From Bryoerythrophyllum caledonicum (taxonomy: Eukaryota > Streptophyta > Bryopsida > Pottiales > Pottiaceae): a stretch of 64,000 bases of DNA. Both the position numbers and the translations under genes were made by a program. The notes under the pieces are model-generated. The model was not told the origin of the DNA, made no database searches, and worked only from the letters and a program-made list of their open reading frames with translations. The DNA is taken from assembly GCA_963971425.1 (NCBI GenBank), contig OZ020519.1, positions 14,896,028 to 14,960,027 on the forward strand, read 5' to 3'. This document shows, one piece after another, positions 24,330 to 34,500 of the stretch (position 1 is its first letter; every line of letters starts with the position of its first letter).

Positions 24330-27300
24330 GTGATGAAGCATACACACAGGCAGAAGAGGAAGCAAGTGAAGCAACACATAGATCAATCTCCACAACGAGA
24401 AGATGTACTTCTCTCCCCCCTTGCATGCTTTATGATTATCAATATTTGCTTTTGTACATGTTATTTCTTTGCATCTAACTCGCAGGAACACCAAGACCAA
24501 AGTACAGTACATGACCACACCTGCACCAACTACAACCTCGAACAAATATATCCGAACCGACTAAATGAGAAGCAGCCACAAAGCGACTACGAAGACCTGA
24601 TGCATCAGCAAGCCATTGACCTGTTTCAACGCAAAAACGTTAAGGTAAGTATTTCTAACCCACCCTTGCGACTCTCTACACTAACTCTCCGCTACCACAT
24701 TACTGCAGTTACCAGAAACACCTCGGGAGGGAAAAGCAGTAGTCGCAACAAACCAAGAGCGCACCATGAAGAACATAGTAGAACAGCAGATGTTGTAATC
24801 GAGAGGAGTGGAAACATCGAGAAGAGCTTCAGAAACACCTGCTGCAACCACATCAGCGAAATCAACACTCGCAGGAGCTGCCCCAGCATCAACAAACACC
24901 GACTGCACCAACATCTCAACCGAAATGAAACCACAAATGGAGACAACGAGCAAGAGAAACGAGCAAGCATCCAGACTCAAGTTGTTGAACGGTCACCTGC
25001 CAGAAACGTAGAGGTAAGCGTCCTGAACCCTAACTCCTTCACACACCTAGACCATAGCCGCCACCTAAGTAAAGCATGCAACAGAAACCTAAACGATATG
25101 CACCACCGATGTAGAAATCAAAGGTGCAGAACCTCTCCCATAGTTAGCAAGACCAAAATACACACAATTCTGATGAAACTGCACCTGCCTGAAGCTATGA
25201 ACGTATGCCACAGAGTCAATCATGTAGTAAGCAAACACAAATCGCACAGAGTAATAACGAAAAGACAACTACCTCTAAAACCGAATGAACGAAGCAATAG
25301 AATAGCATTACAAATTGCATATATAAGAAATGAGAGACACAATGCATCACACAACACTTCAAAGTGGGAGCCCTGTACAGAGTTAAAGATCAGAGTTAGA
25401 GAGCATAGTACCAGAGTGAGAGAGCGATGGAGAGATCTAGAGCGACAGAGTAGAGTGTCGCAGTGCATCGCCTCTAGAAGTAGCTCCAAGCTGTGGAGGG
25501 CAAAAGAACAGTCGGCGACTGATAGAGACGGCGAGGGGACGACTCATACGGCCGCGATTGAAGAAGTGTCGAAGACGAACACGAAGAAGACAGGAGACGA
25601 GGAGTGGTGCAAAGAGGAGGAGCGGAACACAATCGAGGAGGACCAGCACATCGATGCAGAGGAGCTGTTGAGAGAAGACGAGAAACAAGTGAAGGACGCC
25701 GAGGAGCTTGTGAGCGACGCAGAGGAGCCGTGGAGCAACAGTGAGGAGTCATTGAGCGACATCGAGGAGCCACTGAAAGACGTCAAGGAACCGTTGAGCG
25801 ACATAGAAGAGCCGGTCAGTGACGTTGAAGGGCCGTTGAGCGACGCCGAGGAATCGCTCGGAGATGTCGAGGAATCACTCCGAGACGCCGAGGTGCCGTT
25901 GAGGTACGCCGGGAAGCCGGTGGACGACGTCGAGGAGTTGCTGAGCTACGTTGGGGAGCAGGGGAACGGCGCCGAAGAGCGAGTGATTGACGCCAAGGAG
26001 CGGCACAACAGCGTGGAGGAGTCGTTTAGTGACGCGGAGAAGCGGCGCAACAACGACGAGGAACCACCCAACAACGCGGAGGTGTCGTACAGCGACGCGG
26101 AGACGCTGTACAACAACGTAGAGGGGAGCTACAGAGACGTGGAGGAGCGATACAGAGACGCGGAGGAACGGTCAACCTGCAGTCTCCAGAAAACCGATGT
26201 CAGCACGACAGGAGAGAAGACGAGGAGAGAGAAGACTAGAAAGAAAGAAGCCTGGATTGTGAGACTAGCCCTGAATGCTTTCAGAAGGACGAAGTTCAGA
26301 AAAAGAGCAAACAGTGGCAGTGGCCCACTAACGCGAGGAACAGGAACCACCAGTCAAGAAGATACAAGTGAACCAGCAGAGGATACACAAGTTGCAGAAG
26401 ATGTCAAAGCTGAGGGAAAGATACCAAGCTTAAGTCAAACTTTGGTAAACAACAACCTGAAGGACCAAACGAAGCTATGCATGTACACTTCGACAGCACA
26501 GAAGGCGATAGTTGCAACTGAGGCGGTCGAGAGAAGAAGGAAGACCCACACTGAAGGAATTGCACCAATCTTCAAATCAGGTATGTACACTACCCATTGT
26601 ATGTACTTTGCTATGATAATATCATCCTATGTTGATCTTCACTTCCTCCCAATCTTGCACTCTATAAGCCCACAACTCAATTTGTGGAATGATGCAAGAA
26701 AGGGGCTGATAGGAAGTACGAATGAGAATATCCATCCACTTATACAATCCAATGTTGTTTCTATCAGAATGTTTGCTCTTCAAACTACTCCCCCTGCAAA
26801 GAGATCTCTTGAGGAGTGCATGAAAGAAGTTTCACCTCAAAAACCCAATGGGGCAGGAGTATCTTCCCTCCAAAAGAAAGCTAAGGCAGCTAAGCTGCCA
26901 AGGCCGCCTTATTGGTTGGGGTTTCATGCGCTCAATGCATTAGGGCAACTCAACAACACACCAATGGAAGAGGTACTATCAGTCAGTGAATACGTGAAAA
27001 AAGGTATGTCACATGAGGAAGGGCTGGAATGTCAAGATGCAATCATTTCATTTGCTCATGTATGTCAAGAAGTGTGGGGCCCCACAAAGGAAGAGGGAAG
27101 TGAGAACCATTTTAACCTCACCCAACTCCCACACGAAGTAGAGGTTGATGAGTATGGATTTTCGCTGGATTATCAAATCGCCATCTTCTTTGAGATAGAT
27201 GAAGGAAGTTATAAAAGAAATATGGTCTTTGAGCTAGTCAAAGAAAGGCTTCAAAAAATGAACATTGCAATTGGAGAGTTGTTGGGTGAGCCTATTGCAA

Positions 27301-28418
27301 TCATGTGCTTCCATAAATCTGACAAATGGAGTGGAAGTGTGAAACTGCATTTGAAAAACCCACAAGTGGATGGCAAAGCTCTTCTATCAGGAGAATGTCC
27401 CTTCATTCTTAAGCTGGATGAAACCCTTTACATGCGTGGCAAGGTATGTAAATCCTATGATTCTTTTGCAATTGCCAGTCTCCTCTCTGTAAGGATCAAC
27501 AGTCCCTCACTTAAAGGAAAAACATGGTACAATATTTTCTATGAGATTGTGGATGAAGGTTTTAAGAAGGGTATAAATTATGAGATAACTACCATCCAGA
27601 AGAATGAAAATGCTGACTTTGCTTGGATTAAGGCACCAACCCCCGAAGAAGCTAAAAAGATAAAAGCAAAGAAAATTGCCTTTGAAAATGAAATCTTTGA
27701 GGCAAAGTTTGCAAACAGAGGTACATTGTCAGAGGAGGATAAATCAAGGAAAAATGCTTTGATATTAATCATCCGGAACCTAAACAAGGTCAAGTCCCCA
27801 AAAGAACTAGAAGATGCAATCAAAGAACACATGGGAGAAGCAAATGTGGTGGATATCTATTTCCGCCTTGAAAATGGCAAGCATGTAGGATCTTGTAACG
27901 TCCAGTGTGTCAATGCTGCCATATATAAGAAATTTGTTAAAAAAAGCCATAAATTGCTAGGAAAATATGTTGAATTCTTCCCTCACCCAAAAAGTATGGA
28001 TGGGTCCAACAAACCAAGTCAAGAGGAACTTACCCGCCTAGGCTTCTCAGACATCAATACTGCTATTGCAAATACTGTAGAGACACTGAAAGTTGTACCT
28101 GCTGATGGCTGCTCCAAAAAAGACATTAACGCCATGATTGAGACTGCTATCCAGAAAAGTGCCTCACAGACCATACAAGAGATTCGCTCAGAAATGGGCA
28201 GCCTCAAGGAAACTATTGTAAAAGAGGCCCAGGCCTACGCTGACACAATTACAAACACCTCTACCGAGGAGATCAGGAGAGAAATGCGTGTACTTCGCAA
28301 CCAACTCAGCAACTCGATGGCATTTTTCGAAAATGCTCTTCCAGCCTTGCAAGCTCCACCAGCACCGCAAGCTCTACTAGCCCTGCAGGAAACTACCAGC
28401 ATGGACCAGTCAAACTAG
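24330..28418 (+). CDS. LINE ORF1 protein: acidic heptad repeats, RRM-like folds, C-terminal coiled coil (up to 1362 aa)
   Basis: This is the first open frame of the LINE. The true start is unclear; the first ATG of the frame is at 24,333, but the first 350 codons are Arg/His/Asn-rich with intron-like signals and may be leader. Codons for about 22 acidic seven-residue units (SDAEEPL type) lie at 25,694-26,170. The C-terminal third looks folded: around residues 945-1030, 1050-1120 and 1140-1200 three beta-alpha-beta blocks (e.g. ALILIIRNLNKV ... VGSCNVQC ... KYVEFFPHP) resemble RRMs, which are common in LINE ORF1 proteins. Residues 1263-1335 are a predicted coiled coil. The likely role is binding and packaging the element RNA. 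No CCHC knuckle is seen. It ends 89 bases before ORF2. Confidence 0.7.
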   Translation: MMKHTHRQKRKQVKQHIDQSPQREDVLLSPLACFMIINICFCTCYFFASNSQEHQDQSTVHDHTCTNYNLEQIYPNRLNEKQPQSDYEDLMHQQAIDLFQRKNVKVSISNPPLRLSTLTLRYHITAVTRNTSGGKSSSRNKPRAHHEEHSRTADVVIERSGNIEKSFRNTCCNHISEINTRRSCPSINKHRLHQHLNRNETTNGDNEQEKRASIQTQVVERSPARNVEVSVLNPNSFTHLDHSRHLSKACNRNLNDMHHRCRNQRCRTSPIVSKTKIHTILMKLHLPEAMNVCHRVNHVVSKHKSHRVITKRQLPLKPNERSNRIALQIAYIRNERHNASHNTSKWEPCTELKIRVREHSTRVRERWRDLERQSRVSQCIASRSSSKLWRAKEQSATDRDGEGTTHTAAIEEVSKTNTKKTGDEEWCKEEERNTIEEDQHIDAEELLREDEKQVKDAEELVSDAEEPWSNSEESLSDIEEPLKDVKEPLSDIEEPVSDVEGPLSDAEESLGDVEESLRDAEVPLRYAGKPVDDVEELLSYVGEQGNGAEERVIDAKERHNSVEESFSDAEKRRNNDEEPPNNAEVSYSDAETLYNNVEGSYRDVEERYRDAEERSTCSLQKTDVSTTGEKTRREKTRKKEAWIVRLALNAFRRTKFRKRANSGSGPLTRGTGTTSQEDTSEPAEDTQVAEDVKAEGKIPSLSQTLVNNNLKDQTKLCMYTSTAQKAIVATEAVERRRKTHTEGIAPIFKSGMYTTHCMYFAMIISSYVDLHFLPILHSISPQLNLWNDARKGLIGSTNENIHPLIQSNVVSIRMFALQTTPPAKRSLEECMKEVSPQKPNGAGVSSLQKKAKAAKLPRPPYWLGFHALNALGQLNNTPMEEVLSVSEYVKKGMSHEEGLECQDAIISFAHVCQEVWGPTKEEGSENHFNLTQLPHEVEVDEYGFSLDYQIAIFFEIDEGSYKRNMVFELVKERLQKMNIAIGELLGEPIAIMCFHKSDKWSGSVKLHLKNPQVDGKALLSGECPFILKLDETLYMRGKVCKSYDSFAIASLLSVRINSPSLKGKTWYNIFYEIVDEGFKKGINYEITTIQKNENADFAWIKAPTPEEAKKIKAKKIAFENEIFEAKFANRGTLSEEDKSRKNALILIIRNLNKVKSPKELEDAIKEHMGEANVVDIYFRLENGKHVGSCNVQCVNAAIYKKFVKKSHKLLGKYVEFFPHPKSMDGSNKPSQEELTRLGFSDINTAIANTVETLKVVPADGCSKKDINAMIETAIQKSASQTIQEIRSEMGSLKETIVKEAQAYADTITNTSTEEIRREMRVLRNQLSNSMAFFENALPALQAPPAPQALLALQETTSMDQSN
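24645..24708 (+). other. Candidate small intron in the LINE 5' region
   Basis: AAG/GTAAGT at 24,645 is followed by a CTAAC branch-like motif, a pyrimidine tract and TACTGCAG ending at 24,708. The 64-base length is not a multiple of three. Similar signals occur nearby (acceptor CTAACTCGCAG ending 24,484; donor GAG/GTAAGC at 25,015; donor CAG/GTATGT at 26,581). Splicing of the leader would change which upstream codons belong to ORF1. Confidence 0.35.
25694..26170 (+). repeat. 21-bp coding minisatellite in LINE ORF1
   Basis: About 22 tandem units of 21 bases, close to 'agcgacgccgaggagccgtt' plus 'g', encode a seven-residue acidic repeat (SDAEEPL, SDIEEPV, RDVEERY and so on). Units diverge toward the 3' end. 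Confidence 0.85.
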
Positions 28419-28507
28419 ATTGGACCAATGTAGCGATAGCACTAGTACTTAGAAAGTATAAACTCCAAAAAGTATTTATTTTTAATACTACAGACAAACA
28501 ATATTAT

Positions 28508-31500
28508 ATGCTACATTCTATACACATCATTTACCACGTTGATTCCTTTGATACGATTCTCTTCTTTCTCCCTCTCCTACCTATATACCAAAAATATTTC
28601 ACCTATCTCCCTTTTCCTATATATTATCCTTTCTTTATATACTCTTTCTTTACTTTTACCTATATATTCTTTTCTTTTATTTTCATTACATATTCTTTTA
28701 TTTTTTATAAACTTTTTATACTATTTTCTTTACATACGACTATTGTTATATATTCTTTTTTCTTACATCCCTACCTTTTCCTTATCATTATAAAATCATC
28801 CCTTATCTTTACATGTGGCTTATCTTCACTTATAAAACTTTATTGTCATACTTACTACCACCTTAAAAATTTTAACATTATTTCACCATTCCTCACTTGC
28901 AGATTCGTGCATGGCTCAATTCCACCTGTAGCTCCTTGCATTAATTCCTATAACACCCTTTCACACAAATCAACCCACACTTGTGTCAAGGGTTTTAACA
29001 TTATAAAGCCCCAAATTAGAACTTTACAACTTGCGCCTATATTACTATTAACTGTAGCAAGTACAAAAACACTTAATATCAAATACACATTAACTACCAT
29101 TACACTCACTATAAACATAATTACAAAGCCAACAAGAAACACAAACAAAGACATATACATGCTTTCAAACAAACACAACCTCAACAACATAAAAATAATA
29201 AAAGCTCTAAAATTCACACAAAAATCAAAAATTATGAAACACAATATCAAACCCACACATTATAAACTTCTACTACTTTTAGGCGGAGAATTAGAAATAA
29301 ATCCGGGACCGTATACGATGAAGTATACAAATACAGCTTCATATACATGTACGGGGACAGATACATATACGGATACATATACAAATACATATCAGAATAC
29401 GGACACAAATACATCTACAAGTACAGATACGAATACAGGCATAAACACATGTACGGGAAAAATTTCTAATGTAAAAATAAATACAAGAAACACATGTACG
29501 GGAAAAAATGGAATAAATAATAGAAGGAAGAAGAAAATAAGTATCATAACTACAATGAACAGTAATACGTATACTGATACGTACACCAGCAAGTACACTG
29601 ATATATATACTCGTACGATTAAAGACAAATACACTATAATATATATTGATACCGATATAAATACGGATACATATACGGAGACACATACAAATACAGATAA
29701 GAATACAGAGACGAATACATCTACAAGTACAGATACAAATACAAGCATAAACACATATACGAAAAAAAATACTAATGTAAATACAAATACAAGTAAGGAT
29801 ATGGACACGGATACAGATATAGGTATAAATACTCAAACAACAACTTATCAACCATTGCAAAAACCAATATACAAAATAGAAAGAATGATAATAATAATAT
29901 ACTACTTCTCACACAAACTAAGTAAAAATTCCAAAAAGAAAAGTATCAAAACCAAAATAAAAAATAAAAGGAATAAGAGAAAAGATGGGATTAAAATAAA
30001 TAATAGAAGGAAAAAGAAAATAAGTATCATAACTACATATAACAAAATAGGAAACAATATAAATGAAAACAATCATAAATTTTTTGTAATAAAGATACAT
30101 AAGGGTAGAAGGGATTCTAAACCCAAAAACCATCAAAAGGCAAGGAATACGAAAATGGCTAAAAATAGAAAAATGAAGGAGAGTAAAAAGAGATATAATA
30201 AATTAAATAGAAAGAAGATAGATATTTATAAAATTTCAGAAGTTTTAATTAGAGCAAGTAATATTAAAAATAAAATAACAAAAATGGAGAGGATATGTAA
30301 GAAGAAAAGAAAGGGTAAAGTAGAAAACCATTATCATAAGAAAAGAAATAATAAGAACATAACAATAAACAATAGAACTAAAAATAGAAAATCCTCCCTA
30401 AGAAATTCAAAAATAAGGGATGGAAAATGCACCAAATTAGTAATGGGAATTAGTTATAATAAGAATACCAATGTGAAGGACATAGCTATAAACAACAGTT
30501 CTAAAAATAGAAAATGCTTCCTAAGAAATTCAAAAATAAGGGATGGAAAATGCACCAAATTAGTAATGGGAATTAGTTATAATAAGAATACAAATGTGAA
30601 GAACATAGCTATAAACAGCAGTACTAAAAATAGAAAATGCTTCCTAAGAAATTCAAAAATAAGGGATGGAAAATGCACCAAATTAGTAATGGGAATTAGT
30701 TATAATAAGAATACAAATGTGAAGAACATAGCTATAAACAGCAGTATTAAAAATAGAATATCCTTCCTAAGAAATCAAAAAATAAGGGATGGAAAATACA
30801 CCAAATTAGTAATGGGAATTAGTTACAATAAGAATACAAATGTGAAGAACATAGCTATAAACAGCAGTACTAAAAATAGAATATCATTCCTAAGAAATCC
30901 AAAAATTAGGGATGGAAAATGCACCAAATTAGCAATGGGAATAAATAATAATAAGAATACAATTAGAAAGACTATTTCTAAAAACAGCAATACTAAAAAT
31001 AGAATAGGCTTCCTAAGAAATTCAAAAATGACGGATGGAAAATTAACCAAACTTGTAATGAGAAATAAAAATGTCAGAGTAAAAATAAATAGAGAAGATA
31101 GGAATAATAAAAGAGTACAGATTAAAAATAGAAATTGGAATATAAACTACATGGATAAATGGAAAATTAATAGTAATATTAAAAACTATATATATAAAGT
31201 TGGGGAGAGTTTGCGATTAAATAGTAGAAATTTGTTGAGAGTAAGTAGAATTATTAAAATAGGAGGTGGGATTCATGTTTCGCCGGCCGGGTGGGCGCCT
31301 CAGGCGCCAAAAATAGACTTACTAAAAATAGAAATTCTAATAAAAGTAAGAATATATACGAATTTGATTAAAATAAATATCAATCTGTTTTTAGAAATCA
31401 TAGTTTTAGACAAATTATGTTTAGAAAGAAATCTTTTAGAAAACTCATTTTTTCAATATACGGGTACATATACTGATACGTATACTGATACGTATACTGA

Positions 31501-34500
31501 TACGTATACTGATACATACACCGATGAGTATACTTATAAATATACTGATATAAATACTGGTATATATACTGATACACATACTGGTATGTATATAAATACA
31601 AATACTTACACTTGTACAAATGCAAATACCAATACAAATAGTGGTACGTGTACTCATACGAATACTAACACAAATACTAGCAAAGATACTGATACAAATA
31701 CCAAGACAAAAACCGTGACTTATACTAATACAAACATACAAAAGAATACTAATATAATACCACATAAAACTACATACACACACACAAAGACAACCACACA
31801 CCATCAACGAAACACATACATATACATACACACATACAAAGACAAACACACACAATCAAAAAAACACAAATACCAAAGCCACATTCAAAAACAAAAAATT
31901 CTAAAACAAAACAAGAAACCCATCTACTACAAACTACTAATATTAATTGGAGGAGACATGGAGACTAACCCAAGACCCATGCCGAACATATTAAAAAGAC
32001 ACCCCGCTTCGCACAAAAAGTGTACCAAAACATATTTTATACCAAATACTAATACAAACACCAAAACAAACAATTGTACAAACCACAAAGTATATAATAA
32101 CACCGCATATGAAAAAAAGGATTTAAAAGCCACTTTAAAAACCAACATAAACCCACATACAAATAGTCTTAAACATAATAGTTACATATGCACACGGACA
32201 AAAACAACCAAGGTAAAATACAACCAATTTTACATACATCCATACTCTACTAAAACAAAAACAACCACAAAAAACACATGGACTAAAAATAAACTAAAGA
32301 CGAAAACAACTACACCTACTATAAAAATAAACAAACCCACAACTCATACACAAAATACAAATATCCACCTACCCCCAAACCAACAAGTCATTAATAACAC
32401 AACAAAGCTTTTAAAATACATCACTAAACATATATACCACAAACTTCTACTACTTCTAGGAGGAGACATTGAAACCAACCCGGGACCCATGCCTAATATA
32501 CTAAAAAGACATCCTACATCACATAAGAAAAATGCCAAAATCTACTTTATACCTAATACCATAAAACTCCAACCAGAATATGAACACATTGCAAAACCCT
32601 TCGCACCATTTCTAAAAAACACACATACATTACACCACATACAAAACACTTCCCACCCAAACATTGCCCAATACATACAACAAAAAAATACGCATCCACC
32701 ACCCCACATCTTATATGCACTAATAATCACTACTCATCCAAACATAGATGAATGTAACCAACTTCTAAATCCACAAAATTGGAACACAATTACATGGACT
32801 AATACACTCCTACAAACCTTACTAACCTTACAAAACCCACCAGAACGACACATTTACACTCCACACCCCTATACTGAATTCCTAGTAGACAACCAAAATA
32901 TTATAAACCATGAGAACTCAATACATAAAAGACTATACGACTTCTTACATAGTCAAGACATACCACCCTCAAATGATATAATAAAACTAAAATTTCCTTA
33001 CCTTCCTAATAACCTCATAAATGAATCACTAAAATGCCTAGACCCTATACCAGAATACACCCACCCACCCCCACCTCTTCCCTACATCCCTCCTCAAAAC
33101 CAAAATCAAAACATTAGACTAAACCAAGAAAATACATACATAATCACATGGAATGCCTCCTCACTAAACACTGCCCTTCCTAGCTTACAAACTCTAGTCG
33201 CAAACACAGACACACCACCGGCTCTTATAGTTATACAAGAAACAAAACTAACCGCCACAAAATCTACAAAATATATACAAAATATATTTCAAGACTATAA
33301 ACTCATCTTTAACAATACACATGCACTTACAAGATGCATGCAACAAAGGAGACCATACACACCGGGCCGCGGTGGCCTCCTTACATTAATACACAAAAAA
33401 TATACATTCCCCGGCAACATCAACAAAATCCCTACCCCAATGCACATATCACCATACATTCAAATAATTAAAATCACTAATCACCCACTACAATCGTGGT
33501 TAATCTTTCACATGTATATGCCATCCCATCCCGAAGATACTAGATTTCTCTTAGATATACAAAACACTATTACAACCCATATTAATAATCATCCCAATCA
33601 TACATACCTATTATGTGGAGACTTCAATAGAGACATAGCGCTAATTGGCCGCCAAAATGGAAACCATCACACCCCCCCTCAAAACATTGATTACCAATGG
33701 CGCCGCTTCACAGAAAACTTAAACTTCACTTACATCAATACCGATACACAATTCTCTAGACAAGGTGGCTACAATTATAGTGATTGGAGTCTAATAGATG
33801 GTTTCTATATAAATACAAACAACAACACACAATACACCTCCACAACAAACAAAGATATTATTCTCAATTCGGACCACTCACCCGTACAACTGCACATCCC
33901 AAATAACACACTAATTAGTAGAACTCCTACAATCCCAAACAAAGACACTATACGCATACTCAACCCCATCCCAAAAACCAACATAGAAAAATTCAACACA
34001 AAATTCTTCGAAGAAAACACCGTACAAATAGACTCCCTCATAAACACTCTTGAAATCAATAGTCAATTAACACAAACACAATGGCAAGAAGCATGCCACT
34101 CTCTAGACAAACTCATCAATAAAATCTCTGATACACTAGAACAAACTTGTAGAGCACACCCAATACCCCAAATGACAAACAGAACCTCTGAACAAGGCGG
34201 ATATCTACCCCGCAAACTTTCTAAAACTTGGAAACAACACTTAACCACATACCATACCATACGTAAAACCATTAGAATTGTAAAAAACAACCCTCAATGG
34301 CGTAACCACCCCATACACAACGAACTACTAACTATACAACACATCCAAATCCCTACCCCGCCGCCTCCGGACCTTCCCCACGATACATGGATAAAAGATA
34401 TCGCGATAATTGCAAAAAATGCCAACATACAAGCCCGGAAAATAATCACAAAATACACAAAAGAAAACATTAAAAAAGCCATCTCAAAATACAGACAACT

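Noticed and set aside
29330-29850. CRISPR-like or satellite array
   Set aside because: The hexamer units are coding microsatellites without spacers inside a eukaryotic LINE frame.
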